DNA from: Sulfurospirillum sp.
GTDB taxonomy: Bacteria > Campylobacterota > Campylobacteria > Campylobacterales > Sulfurospirillaceae
Length of the DNA stretch: 64,000 nucleotides
NCBI GenBank assembly: GCA_014859685.1
Contig: JACUTU010000005.1
Location: forward strand, 124,001-188,000
Direction of reading: 5' to 3'
This document shows, piece after piece, positions 48,322 to 58,228 of the stretch; the stretch's first letter is position 1, and each line of letters starts with the position of its first letter. A program made the position numbers and the translations under genes. The notes beneath the pieces were generated by a model. That model saw only the letters and a list, made by a program, of their open reading frames with translations. It searched no databases and had not been told where the DNA came from.

Positions 48322-48732
48322 ATGTTTGGAATGGGTTTTACAGAGATTTTACTCATAGCAGTTATTGCTATTTTATTTTTAGGGCCTGACAAACTTCCCT
48401 CCGCCATGGTGCAAATAGCTAAATTTTTCAAACAATTTAAAAGTAGTATAAATGACGCAAAAAACTCTTTTGAACAAGAAATTAAGCTCGAAGAGTTAAA
48501 AACACAAACACAAGCATACAAAAAAAGACTAGAAGAAGCGCAAACAAGCGTACGCAAAACGGTCACATTTGATGAACTCAACGAGATAAAAAAAACAACG
48601 CAAAATGCAACCGATACTATACGAGAGATTAAAGACAATATTTCCAAAGCACAAACTACACTAAGCAATCCTTCGAAATTGCTCAGCGATGAGATCCTAA
48701 AACCTGCTGAAAATACACAAAGTGAGAAGTAA
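48322..48732 (+). CDS. tatB: Sec-independent translocase subunit TatB
   Basis: Receives twin-arginine substrates with TatC. 136 residues: MFGMGFTEILLIAVIAILFLGPDKLP (membrane helix and the GPDKLP hinge), then amphipathic helix and a long charged helical tail. Its stop overlaps the tatC ATG by one base. tatA is not in this window. Confidence 0.93.
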   Translation: MFGMGFTEILLIAVIAILFLGPDKLPSAMVQIAKFFKQFKSSINDAKNSFEQEIKLEELKTQTQAYKKRLEEAQTSVRKTVTFDELNEIKKTTQNATDTIREIKDNISKAQTTLSNPSKLLSDEILKPAENTQSEK

Positions 48733-49490
48733 TGTTTGAAGAGTTAAAACCACATCTTGTGGAATTGCGAAAAAGATTGGGTATTTCTGTCGCTGCTTTG
48801 CTAGTGATGTTTTTTGTTTGCTTTACATTTTGGCAACCGCTCCTAGCTTGGATGCTAGCACCGCTCAAAGAAGTATTGCAAGATGACTCAAAAGTAATTT
48901 TTACAGCTTTACAAGAGCCTTTTTTTGTGGCACTCAAAGTTTCATTTTTTGCTTCATTCATCATTTCTTTACCAATTATTTTTTGGCAATTATGGCTTTT
49001 TATAGCTCCAGGACTTTATGAAAATGAAAAAAGACTCGTTATCCCTTTTGTAGCTTTTGCAACTACAATGTTTATCATGGGTTCAGCTTTTTGTTACTTC
49101 GTAGTCATTCCTTTAGGATTTGAATTTTTAGTCAATTTTGGTGGAGATCTTTTTACTGCCTTACCAAAAATCGGTGAATATGTAGGCTTTTTCACGAAAC
49201 TTCTTTTTGGTTTTGGACTCGCTTTTGAGTTGCCTGTAGTTACATTTTTTCTTGCAAAAATTGGACTTGTGGATGATCGAGCTATGAAAGATTTTTTTCG
49301 TTATGCTATCGTAATTATCTTCTTGCTAGCAGCACTCCTCACACCTCCTGATATTCTTACACAATTTTTAATGGCAGGGCCGCTGATTATTTTATACGGC
49401 GTCTCTATTTTGATAGCAAAAGCAGTCAATCCAGCGCAACCAATCGATGAAGAAACAGGCACAGAAAATAGTGAAAAGGAAGAAGCATAG
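48732..49490 (+). CDS. tatC: Sec-independent translocase subunit TatC
   Basis: Polytopic receptor of the Tat export system. 252 residues with six membrane segments; seen: PHLVELRKRLGISV, PEPFFVALKVSFFASFI-like region (as LQEPFFVALK), FIAPGLYENEKR and LLTPPDILTQFLMAGPL. Its TAG stop forms ATAG with the proposed queA start. Confidence 0.96.
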   Translation: MFEELKPHLVELRKRLGISVAALLVMFFVCFTFWQPLLAWMLAPLKEVLQDDSKVIFTALQEPFFVALKVSFFASFIISLPIIFWQLWLFIAPGLYENEKRLVIPFVAFATTMFIMGSAFCYFVVIPLGFEFLVNFGGDLFTALPKIGEYVGFFTKLLFGFGLAFELPVVTFFLAKIGLVDDRAMKDFFRYAIVIIFLLAALLTPPDILTQFLMAGPLIILYGVSILIAKAVNPAQPIDEETGTENSEKEEA

Positions 49491-50512
49491 ATCCGCTTTT
49501 TTTCAGAGATAGTTACAACTATGACTTACCACAAGAGCTTATAGCGGACTTTCCAGCAAACCCAAGACAGAGTGCCAAACTCCTCGTGTATGATTGCAAA
49601 ACCAAAAAAATCACGCATACTATTTTTAAAGAACTCTTTTCATTTTTACCGCAAGATACGGCCGTGATTTTGAATGATACAAAAGTGATCAAAGCAAGAA
49701 TTTTTGGAGTAAAACAAAGTGGCGGAAAGATAGAACTGCTCTTAAATTCTCCATTGCAAGACAATTTATACAGCGTTTATATACGCGGAAAAGTAAACAT
49801 CGGCAGTGAACTTTTTTTTGAAAATAACCTCAAAGCGATTGTACAAAAACTTCAAGATGATGGTACTAGAGTTGTAGCTTTTTTTCAAAACAGTAAACAA
49901 ATCGACACAAAAAAACTTTTTGATATTTTAGAATCTATCGGACATATTCCTCTGCCTCCTTATATAAAACGCCCTGACACCCTACAAGATGCAAGTGAAT
50001 ATCAAACTGTTTTCAGTAAGATTCAAGGTGCGGTGGCAGCACCAACTGCTTCATTGCATTTTAGTCAATCAATGTTTAGCGAGCTTCAAAAACGGTATGC
50101 ACATGGTTTTCTTACCTTACATGTAGGTGCTGGAACATTCAAACCTGTAGAAGCTGAAAATATAAATGACCATGTAATGCACAGTGAGTTTTACGCACTT
50201 AGCGAGGCTACATGTAAGCTCTTAAATTCGGAAAAAAAGATACTTGCTGTGGGAACAACGGTAACAAGAAGCGTTGAGTATTTTGTGCGAACCCAAAAAC
50301 AAAGTGGTTTTAGCAACCTCTTTTTACATCCAAACAACCAGCCACAAAGGGTTGACCACCTTTTGACAAATTTTCACTTGCCAAAATCAACACTCATAAT
50401 GCTTGTTGCTTCATTTATTGGACTCAACGAAACACTTCGCATTTACCAAGAAGCTATCGATCAAAAATACAGATTTTTTTCTTACGGTGATGCGATGCTG
50501 ATTATGCGTTGA
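49487..50512 (+). CDS. queA: S-adenosylmethionine:tRNA ribosyltransferase-isomerase, apparent AUA start
   Basis: Transfers the ribosyl of SAM to preQ1-tRNA to make epoxyqueuosine, after Tgt. The frame is open from 49472. Conserved QueA N-terminal residues (SYNYDLPQELIADFPANPRQ) are encoded from about 49511, upstream of the first usual start codon, a GTG at 49586. The only well-placed initiation point is ATA at 49487, with AAGGAAG 6 bases before it; the product then begins (M)DPLFFRDSYNYDLP and is 341 residues, the family length. Other motifs: ILNDTKVIKARIFG, GAVAAPTASLHF, LHVGAGTFKPV, NFHLPKSTLIMLV. Confidence 0.9.
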   Translation: MDPLFFRDSYNYDLPQELIADFPANPRQSAKLLVYDCKTKKITHTIFKELFSFLPQDTAVILNDTKVIKARIFGVKQSGGKIELLLNSPLQDNLYSVYIRGKVNIGSELFFENNLKAIVQKLQDDGTRVVAFFQNSKQIDTKKLFDILESIGHIPLPPYIKRPDTLQDASEYQTVFSKIQGAVAAPTASLHFSQSMFSELQKRYAHGFLTLHVGAGTFKPVEAENINDHVMHSEFYALSEATCKLLNSEKKILAVGTTVTRSVEYFVRTQKQSGFSNLFLHPNNQPQRVDHLLTNFHLPKSTLIMLVASFIGLNETLRIYQEAIDQKYRFFSYGDAMLIMR

Positions 50513-50786
50513 GATCTAGCAGTGAGCCTAACATTTGATCTTTTGTTTTTATAGCAGTTGCATTTGCTTCGAAACCGCCTTGGATATTTATCTGCTCACT
50601 CATCTCTTTGGCTAGGTCTGTTGCATTGTTACTTTTAGAAGAGCTTGCTACAACGCTATTTGCACCTGCACTTTGCATTGTTGTATTGGTTGCTTGATAA
50701 TCTTGTGTATTGAGATTTGCCACATTGTTTGCATTATTTGACATCCAGTTATTGTAAGCTTGCATAGAATTTGCATTGATCTGCAT
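50502..50786 (-). CDS. Minimal flagellar rod/hook-like protein
   Basis: 94 residues that look like the two ends of a rod protein joined: an N-terminal NNWMSNNANNVANLNTQDYQA (rod proteins have SANNIANxNTxGY) and a C-terminal EMSEQINIQGGFEANATAIKTKDQMLGSLLDL (rod proteins end in an E-M-I-x-x-QR-x-Y-E-A-N helix). The usual middle domains are missing. It may be a small rod or export-adaptor part. AAAGGA precedes the ATG. It overlaps queA by 11 bases, tail to tail. Confidence 0.6.
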   Translation of the reverse strand: MQINANSMQAYNNWMSNNANNVANLNTQDYQATNTTMQSAGANSVVASSSKSNNATDLAKEMSEQINIQGGFEANATAIKTKDQMLGSLLDLNA

Positions 50787-50833
50787 CAGAAATCCTTTCT
50801 CTATTTATTGGATAATTCTACCACTGTTTTTCA

Positions 50834-50972
50834 AACTGACCTTCTACGCTCTTGAAAAAAAGTTTGTAATGCTCAAAAAAAATACTTTTTTCGTAACTCT
50901 AAGAGGTTGTAGAAATATCTCTTTTTACTACAAGAACTGATGAATTCGTTTTAATGTGAACATCAGTTTTTC
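50834..50972. repeat. Dispersed structured intergenic repeat, copy C (diverged)
   Basis: Aligns with A and B from CTGACCTT through TTTTTTCGTAAC and the TTGTAG/CTACAA hairpin to the end. Ends AAACTGA and TCAGTTT are inverted repeats. More mutated than A and B, but the end repeats and central hairpin arms remain. The right end carries the stop codon of ruvX (TGA at 50963-50965). Confidence 0.75.
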
Positions 50973-51358
50973 ATTGCAATATAACGCTCAAGGATAATTT
51001 TTGCAGCCATCGAGTCTATTTTACCATCTCTTTTTTGTCGATTTATGCCTCGCATTGCGGTTTTTGCTTCTATGCTTGAGCCGTATTCATCTACAAAAAA
51101 AACCTCTTTTGAAAAATCAAGCAAAGAGATAAAATGTTTGATTCGTCTATCCATCTCCTCTTCGCTTGCTCCACCTTTTGGGATACCTACAACTAAAAGC
51201 TCAATTTGCCAATTTTGTAAAAACTGATCTACTTCTCTTGCTGCTTGCACACGATTTTTACGCAAGATCGCTTCTTGAGGGATAATTACACCCTCCATCA
51301 AGCACAAAGCAACTCCAATGCGTTTCAAGCCGATATCTAAAGCAGCGATCTTTTTCAA
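50963..51358 (-). CDS. ruvX: Putative Holliday junction resolvase / pre-16S rRNA nuclease
   Basis: YqgF family, RNase H fold. 131 residues with ALDIGLKRIGVAL (catalytic aspartate D7), VVGIPKGGASEEE and FFVDEYGSSIEA (second acidic pair). In other bacteria it trims the 16S rRNA 5' end. It overlaps dprA by 4 bases. Its final KN-stop is encoded in the end repeat of copy C. Confidence 0.9.
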   Translation of the reverse strand: MKKIAALDIGLKRIGVALCLMEGVIIPQEAILRKNRVQAAREVDQFLQNWQIELLVVGIPKGGASEEEMDRRIKHFISLLDFSKEVFFVDEYGSSIEAKTAMRGINRQKRDGKIDSMAAKIILERYIAMKN

Positions 51359-52134
51359 CTTAGTCTCACTATTTTGCCATTGATAATTTTGATAAGACCT
51401 TGCAATTCATATTCATATACAAGCTCCCCAAATGTGCCAAGAGCCTCAAATAAACTCGGTTGCAAATCGCAAAAAACCAAAAAAGGATCAGCAGCACTCT
51501 GCGTTATTATTGCATCACTATGTAGAGCAACAAAAGCATCTATGTCATAGATACACTTTGCGAAACCTTGCGACAAAAGATCATTTGTAGCTTGACTTTC
51601 ACCAAGTCTATGCGGAAATACAAAGATCTCTTTTTGCATTTTTAAGGCATACTCCACACTTCGCATACTTCCCGAACCAATGTCGGCATACGCCACCACA
51701 ATCACCTCTCCAAGTGCTACAATAAGCTCATTTCGAAGAGGAAAATTATATTTCGCAGATGGTGTTCCTATCGCAAATTGGCTCAGCACTAAACCGTTTT
51801 CCTCGATAGATTGGATCATACGCGCATTGATAGCTGGATACCTTTTATCAAGTCCTGTGCCTGCTACCATGATGGTATTGTGCGTGCCTGCATGTAAATG
51901 TGCGATCGTATCTGCACCAATAGCACCACCGCTTACGACGCAAACACCAGCGTTAGAGAGTTTACTCGCGAGCTTACATGTAAGCTCTTTTGCATAAGGG
52001 TTGAGTTTGCGACTCCCCACGATGGAGATTTTTCGTTTTTGCAGTAGTTCAAGATTACCTTTATAAAAAAGATGTGGCGGGTATTTACGCATAGAGTGCA
52101 ATTGCGGGATATCAAAACTTATCTCTTGTATCAT
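51355..52134 (-). CDS. dprA: DNA-processing protein DprA
   Basis: Loads RecA on incoming single-stranded DNA in natural transformation. 259 residues: Rossmann-like core with KISIVGSRKLNPYAKEL, GVCVVSGGAIGADTIAH, PLRNELIVALGEVIVV and GSGSMRSVEYAL; C-terminal DML1-like winged helix is short. It lies between the YibQ-like gene and ruvX; H. pylori has the same dprA-ruvX pair. Confidence 0.94.
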   Translation of the reverse strand: MIQEISFDIPQLHSMRKYPPHLFYKGNLELLQKRKISIVGSRKLNPYAKELTCKLASKLSNAGVCVVSGGAIGADTIAHLHAGTHNTIMVAGTGLDKRYPAINARMIQSIEENGLVLSQFAIGTPSAKYNFPLRNELIVALGEVIVVAYADIGSGSMRSVEYALKMQKEIFVFPHRLGESQATNDLLSQGFAKCIYDIDAFVALHSDAIITQSAADPFLVFCDLQPSLFEALGTFGELVYEYELQGLIKIINGKIVRLS

Positions 52135-52135
52135 T

Positions 52136-53200
52136 TTAGAGATCTTTTACATATACGAGCGTTATTCCCTCAAGTATCGGCTTTGCTTTTTGCAATACTT
52201 CGAGTGTATTTGTATGTGGATGACCAATGGCAATGGCGTAACCGTTTTTCTTTGCAAGTTTTACCGCTTTTAAAAGTTGTTCTTGAATGAGTGATTTATC
52301 GATGTCATTGTCTAAAAAAATATCTCGCGAATACAGTTTCATGCCGTATTTTTCAAACACTTCTGGCACTTTTGTCTTGGCAGTTGTTCTACTATCTATG
52401 AAGGTGATATTTTGTACTCTCAAAATCGAGATAAGTCTATCCATCGCATCAAAATCTTCTGTGTAGGTGCTTCCCGTATGGTTATTGTAAAAGCTTACAT
52501 GTGGAAAATCTTTTTTGATTTGCAAGATTCTTTGCTCTATATTTATGCTTGAATTATTCCGCAAGAGAGTATTTGGTTCGGGTGTTGCATAATTGCTAGC
52601 TTCAAGCGGAAGATGTACCATCGCAAAGGAAAAGCTTTTTGATAACTCTTTTGTGTCTGGGTGCCTTGTGGTTGGCGGAAAAAAACTCGGCGTAACTTTA
52701 AATGGAATTTTTTTGATAGCTCTTGTTTGATGCTCAAACGCTACATCATCGATAATGATTGCAAGTTTTGGTTTACCAGTACTTGGATAAAACTTTTTTT
52801 CTTTCTTTGGTATCAGCGGTTTACTTTTTTTTTCTTCAGAAGATAGGCTGTTTTTATAATCTTTAATTTCGGAGAGATGATCATCATTTTGAACTTTTAT
52901 ATCAAGCTTTTGTACCTCTTTTTTTGGGGGTAATTTTGCGTATGGCACCTTGGGAATTTCTGATGAAATGAGAGGTTTTGATGCGAGACGATTTTTTTCT
53001 GCATCAAGCATTTTTTTCATCTTGTCCATAAGTTCTTGCGTTGATTTGTCACTAGATTGTTTTTGATTGTATGTTTGAAAAGTATCTAAATAGCTAATAC
53101 CAAAAAGGAGCAAAAGTGGCACTACAAACACAAAAAGTGTAATTGCAAGCTTTTTTTTAGAAAAAAATTGCTTTGATGATTTTTTATTTTTATGGGACAT
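52136..53200 (-). CDS. Divergent polysaccharide deacetylase (YibQ-like)
   Basis: 354 residues: basic start, membrane anchor at about 17-36, a lysine-rich linker, then a NodB-like barrel (about 140-354) with KLAIIIDDVAFEH, FAMVHLPLEA, FYNNHTGSTYTED, ITFIDSRTT and AIAIGHPHTNTLEVL. Acts, if active, on a periplasmic glycan. It separates minE and dprA, 1 base from the latter; in H. pylori these are closer together. Confidence 0.82.
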   Translation of the reverse strand: MSHKNKKSSKQFFSKKKLAITLFVFVVPLLLLFGISYLDTFQTYNQKQSSDKSTQELMDKMKKMLDAEKNRLASKPLISSEIPKVPYAKLPPKKEVQKLDIKVQNDDHLSEIKDYKNSLSSEEKKSKPLIPKKEKKFYPSTGKPKLAIIIDDVAFEHQTRAIKKIPFKVTPSFFPPTTRHPDTKELSKSFSFAMVHLPLEASNYATPEPNTLLRNNSSINIEQRILQIKKDFPHVSFYNNHTGSTYTEDFDAMDRLISILRVQNITFIDSRTTAKTKVPEVFEKYGMKLYSRDIFLDNDIDKSLIQEQLLKAVKLAKKNGYAIAIGHPHTNTLEVLQKAKPILEGITLVYVKDL

Positions 53201-53207
53201 TTTAGAT

Positions 53208-53450
53208 TTATTGCTTTCCTAAAACAATTTCAACTTCAAGCATATCGATGCTTTTGTTTGAATGTGAAGTTATCTTCACATCATCGACGCTTGTATATTT
53301 TTTAATAACAGCGATGAGATCATTGCGTAAATCATCCAAATAAGGCAACTTACAATCTACTCTCTCATGTGCTAGCATGATGGTCAAACGATCCTTAGCT
53401 ATTCCTGCACTACTCTGTTTTTTTCCAAAAATTCGCTCAAAAAAACTCAT
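53208..53450 (-). CDS. minE: Cell division topological factor MinE
   Basis: 80 residues. The N-terminal MinD-contact segment includes [16 protein letters not shown], and the dimer domain ends [12 protein letters not shown]. Drives MinD oscillation. It overlaps minD by 4 bases. minC is not in the window. Confidence 0.93.
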   Translation of the reverse strand: MSFFERIFGKKQSSAGIAKDRLTIMLAHERVDCKLPYLDDLRNDLIAVIKKYTSVDDVKITSHSNKSIDMLEVEIVLGKQ

Positions 53451-54256
53451 CTAAAAATTCCTTTAAGTGCACCAAAAAGACCTTTTTTTGCTTTTATATT
53501 TACAAATTCGATCTCTTCTCCAAGAATTCTTCGTGCGATCCTGCGATAACTTTCAGCTGCTTGGACATTTTCTTTGTAAATGACAGGAACGCCTGTATTT
53601 GTAGCGGTTATAATATGTTCATCATCAGGAACCACGCCGATAAGTGGTAAAGCTAAAATATTTAAAACATCATCGATACTGAGCATATTGCCCGCTTCTA
53701 CCATTTCTGGTTTGATACGGTTGATGATGATGTGTTTTTCTACCTCTTCACCATTTTTTGCTTTTTCACTTTTTGCATCAATGATACCTATAACGCGATC
53801 GGCGTCTCTAACCGAACTTACATCAGGTGTTGAAACGATTAAAGCACGGTCTGCCAAAAAGATAGAATGCTCAAATCCGCTCTCGATGCCAGCTGGTGAG
53901 TCGATCAAAACAATATCAAAACTTTCCTTGAGTGCCGTTAGTAACTCTTTAACTTTGTCTCTTTGTAAAATATCTTTATCTTTTGTTTGGCTTGCGGGTA
54001 AAAAGTAGAGATTTTTCGCTTTTTTATCATTAATCAATGCTTGTGATAAATTGCATCTACCCTCCATCACATCAACAACATCATAAACGATTCGATTTTC
54101 TAAACCCAAAATCATATCGAGATTTCGCAAACCTATATCAAAATCTATTGCAACTACTTTTTGTCCGAGATTTGCCAAACCTACTGCTAGATTTGCTGTG
54201 GTTGTGGATTTGCCCACACCACCTTTTCCAGAAGTTACCGTGATAATTGTACCCAT
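53447..54256 (-). CDS. minD: Septum-site determining ATPase MinD
   Basis: 269 residues. Deviant Walker [20 protein letters not shown] (10-28), [28 protein letters not shown], and a C-terminal amphipathic membrane helix ([13 protein letters not shown]). With MinE it keeps the division ring at mid-cell. It follows ilvC. Confidence 0.97.
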   Translation of the reverse strand: MGTIITVTSGKGGVGKSTTTANLAVGLANLGQKVVAIDFDIGLRNLDMILGLENRIVYDVVDVMEGRCNLSQALINDKKAKNLYFLPASQTKDKDILQRDKVKELLTALKESFDIVLIDSPAGIESGFEHSIFLADRALIVSTPDVSSVRDADRVIGIIDAKSEKAKNGEEVEKHIIINRIKPEMVEAGNMLSIDDVLNILALPLIGVVPDDEHIITATNTGVPVIYKENVQAAESYRRIARRILGEEIEFVNIKAKKGLFGALKGIFR

Positions 54257-54287
54257 GAGAAATGTAACCTTTATAGATTATTTTGTG

Positions 54288-54320
54288 TACATGTAAGCGA
54301 TTATATATCGCTTACATGTA
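54288..54320. terminator. Second stem-loop built from two inverted TACATGTA copies
   Basis: Arms TACATGTAAGCGAT and ATCGCTTACATGTA pair 14 of 14 around TATAT, in the 72-base gap between ilvC (ends 54329) and minD (starts 54256), both on the minus strand. No T-run follows. Confidence 0.55.
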
Positions 54321-54328
54321 AGAGTTAG

Positions 54329-55399
<1,071 letters not shown>

Positions 55400-55481
55400 T
55401 TACTTAGTAACCTCTAAAAGGATTTTATAAAGTGCTTTTAGCTATCATTTTAAAACTTAAAACCACTAATTGGAATCAAAA

Positions 55482-56294
55482 ATGGAAAGCAGCATTATTA
55501 AGAAGATTAAGTCCCTCCCTCCGCTGGATGATACCATCCTAAAAATTCAACAAGTTTGCAATGATAAAAATAGTTCCTTAAACGAACTTGTTAAAATTGT
55601 TGAAACGGATCCAATGCTTACTGCCAATATTCTCAAATCTTCCAATTCACCTTTATACGGATTTAGTCGCGAGATCAAAAATATATCCCACGCTATATCA
55701 CTTTTTGGAATGGCAACTATCCGCGGTTTCGCACTCTCAAGCGCCATCAAACAAAATTTAAAAATAGATCTTAGCCCTTATGGCATATCAAACCAACAAT
55801 TTTTAACAATTAGCACGCAACAAAGTGCGCTCATGTTCAATTGGTACTCAAAAATAAACAAATCATTACTCGACATCTTGATTCCTGCTTCGTTTTTGAT
55901 GGAAGTTGGCAAGATAATCATCTCACACGAGATCACTGAACTTGGCAAAAAAGAGGAATTTTTCTTGCAAGTGAAATCTCTTAAAACACCACTTGAACTT
56001 TCCAATATAGAAAAAGAGTTTGTTGGTTTTTCAAACGAAGAAATCACTGCAAAAATCTTTGAAACATGGAATTTAGAATTAGAACTCGTAGAATCTATCC
56101 GATATTGTAATGATCCGCAAAACGCACCTGAGCATATCAAAGCATATAGCACTGCATTGTTAGCTATCAAAACTTGCATTAACATCTTTGGAGCATTCAC
56201 CAACGATTCTATTGCCGCAACGCTTAGTTTGCTAGCACAAAATGAACTTGATCAAGAAATCTTTTTAGCTGCGATCGAAAAAGTCAATCAATGA
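55482..56294 (+). CDS. HDOD-domain signalling protein
   Basis: 270 residues, almost all one HDOD domain (related to HD phosphohydrolases but lacking the metal HD pair): IKSLPPLDDTILKIQQ, ETDPMLTANILKSSNSPLYG, and ISHAISLFGMATIRGFALSS. These proteins often act in signalling or motility regulation without known catalysis. The ATG at 55482 is preferred over TTG at 55470. It overlaps rnr by 4 bases. Confidence 0.85.
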   Translation: MESSIIKKIKSLPPLDDTILKIQQVCNDKNSSLNELVKIVETDPMLTANILKSSNSPLYGFSREIKNISHAISLFGMATIRGFALSSAIKQNLKIDLSPYGISNQQFLTISTQQSALMFNWYSKINKSLLDILIPASFLMEVGKIIISHEITELGKKEEFFLQVKSLKTPLELSNIEKEFVGFSNEEITAKIFETWNLELELVESIRYCNDPQNAPEHIKAYSTALLAIKTCINIFGAFTNDSIAATLSLLAQNELDQEIFLAAIEKVNQ

Positions 56295-58228
56295 ATCAAT
56301 TTCTCCTCGCCCTCACTCAAGGAATGAGCGAGGAGGAAATCACACCCGAATTCCGCCCTCTTTTTCTTGAACTTCAAGGTCTGAAAGTACTTAAAAAAGT
56401 AAAAAATATTTACGAATTAGACAATCATTACCGTTTTGGCATCATAGACATTGCTTTTAGTGGTACGGGATTTGTACAAACCTTCTCACAGCAACATTTC
56501 AAAGATCTTCTCATTGAACCCCGAGATACACATGGTGCAATGCGAGGTGATATAGTCTTAGTCAAACGCCTACATGTAAGCGACAGCAGAGCAAAAGCCA
56601 AAGTAATTTACATCATCAAAAGAGCCCATGCTTCAAGTCTTGTCTATACTAAAATGCAAGCCAAACAAATCCTTGGCATCAACATTAAAACAGGTTTAGC
56701 ACAACAACTCGCGGCGACACAAAAATCACTCAAGCAACTTCCCGATGCAACGGTACTTAAAATCAGCAATGATGGTGGCGTTATAGAAGAGGTTTTGGGT
56801 GTTATGAGCGATCCGCTTGTAGATGAAAAAATTTCACTTGCACTCTATGAAAAAGTGGAGTATTTTTCAAAAGAAGCAGAGCTTGAGGCAAGTAGCCATG
56901 GAGATTTTGTAGAGCGATCGCTCTATAGCAATAGAGTTGATCTCACGCATCTTCCTTTTTGCACCATTGACCCTGTGGATGCAAAGGATTTTGATGACGC
57001 CATCTATTTTGATGTGCAAGAAAACACACTTTATGTTGCTATCGCCGATGTGAGTGAATATCTTTTTGATATGGGAGCGTGTGATAAAGAAGCGAAAACA
57101 AGAGGCTTTTCAATCTATTTTCCACACAAATCCATCCCAATGCTTCCACGAAGTCTTAGTGAAAATATCTGCTCACTTAAGCCAAATACCGATAGACTTG
57201 CTTTTACTTTTAAAATCAAACTTGATCCAAATTCACTAGAACCACAAAGTGAAGAGCTATTTGAGAGCATTATCCACTCCAAAAGACGCTATAACTACGA
57301 TGAGATAGATCTTTTTTTGCAAAAAGATTTCTCACAAGCCACAAGCGTAGATGATGCAATACTAAGCTATCTTTTACCTCTTGATACACTCATGCAAAGA
57401 GTTCGCACAAAGCGACTTAAAGATTCTTTTGAATTTTGCTCAAGTGAAATTCGTATGCAAGTAGATGCCAATCAAAACCTCCTTACAACCAATATCGAAA
57501 CGCAAACAGCCTCACACTCACTCATAGAAGATTGTATGTTGCTTGCCAATAAAGCTGCTGCAAAACGGATCTCTTATGGCATTTTTCGCACACACGCTGA
57601 ACCAACTTATGAAAAGATGATACAACTACTAGACGACCTTGTACTTGTTGGCATCAGCGTACCTTTTCACCCAAATCTTCCAGTTCTCATAAAAACCATA
57701 CAAGAAAAAGCCGATGCCTTTGATATCAGGCAAGAGGTTGATAAACTCATTATCAAATCGCAACAAAAAGCTGTATATGAGCCAGAAAATAAGGGACATT
57801 TTGGGCTTGGATTTTCAAGTTATACACATTTTACTTCACCTATTAGGCGTTACAGTGATCTTACATTGCATAGACTGCTCAAAGCAGATTTGACTCACAA
57901 TACAAAAAGAAAGGCTTTTTTACTCAAAGGAATCGAATCGCTTTGTGAACAAATCAGCAATCTTGAGCGAGAAAGCGACAAAGTTGCATGGGACTATATG
58001 GATCGAAAATACGCAAGATGGGCGCGGGACAATATCGGTGAAAATGTAGAAGCAATCATCATAGATATCAATAAAACACCCGTAGCAAAACTTGATGATA
58101 AACTTAAAGGGGCTCGTATATTTTTGTTAGATGAGGATGTTGATCTTTTTGAACGCGTACTTATCAAACTCGTTGAAGCAGATATCGCTACAACAAAAAT
58201 CTTTGCAAAAATTGTACGGAGATTGTGA
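56291..58228 (+). CDS. rnr: Ribonuclease R
   Basis: 3'-5' exoribonuclease able to degrade structured RNA. 645 residues: a short N-terminal part, cold-shock-like fold, then the RNB core with TIDPVDAKDFDDAIYFD (metal aspartates), YHFTSPIRRYSDLTLHRLL-like segment (as THFTSPIRRYSDL), and a degenerate S1 end. Length equals that of Helicobacter enzymes and is shorter than E. coli. It overlaps HDOD and holA. Confidence 0.93.
   Translation: MNQFLLALTQGMSEEEITPEFRPLFLELQGLKVLKKVKNIYELDNHYRFGIIDIAFSGTGFVQTFSQQHFKDLLIEPRDTHGAMRGDIVLVKRLHVSDSRAKAKVIYIIKRAHASSLVYTKMQAKQILGINIKTGLAQQLAATQKSLKQLPDATVLKISNDGGVIEEVLGVMSDPLVDEKISLALYEKVEYFSKEAELEASSHGDFVERSLYSNRVDLTHLPFCTIDPVDAKDFDDAIYFDVQENTLYVAIADVSEYLFDMGACDKEAKTRGFSIYFPHKSIPMLPRSLSENICSLKPNTDRLAFTFKIKLDPNSLEPQSEELFESIIHSKRRYNYDEIDLFLQKDFSQATSVDDAILSYLLPLDTLMQRVRTKRLKDSFEFCSSEIRMQVDANQNLLTTNIETQTASHSLIEDCMLLANKAAAKRISYGIFRTHAEPTYEKMIQLLDDLVLVGISVPFHPNLPVLIKTIQEKADAFDIRQEVDKLIIKSQQKAVYEPENKGHFGLGFSSYTHFTSPIRRYSDLTLHRLLKADLTHNTKRKAFLLKGIESLCEQISNLERESDKVAWDYMDRKYARWARDNIGENVEAIIIDINKTPVAKLDDKLKGARIFLLDEDVDLFERVLIKLVEADIATTKIFAKIVRRL

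Noticed and set aside
49586-50512. Short QueA starting at GTG 49586
   Set aside because: It would lose about 33 conserved N-terminal residues.
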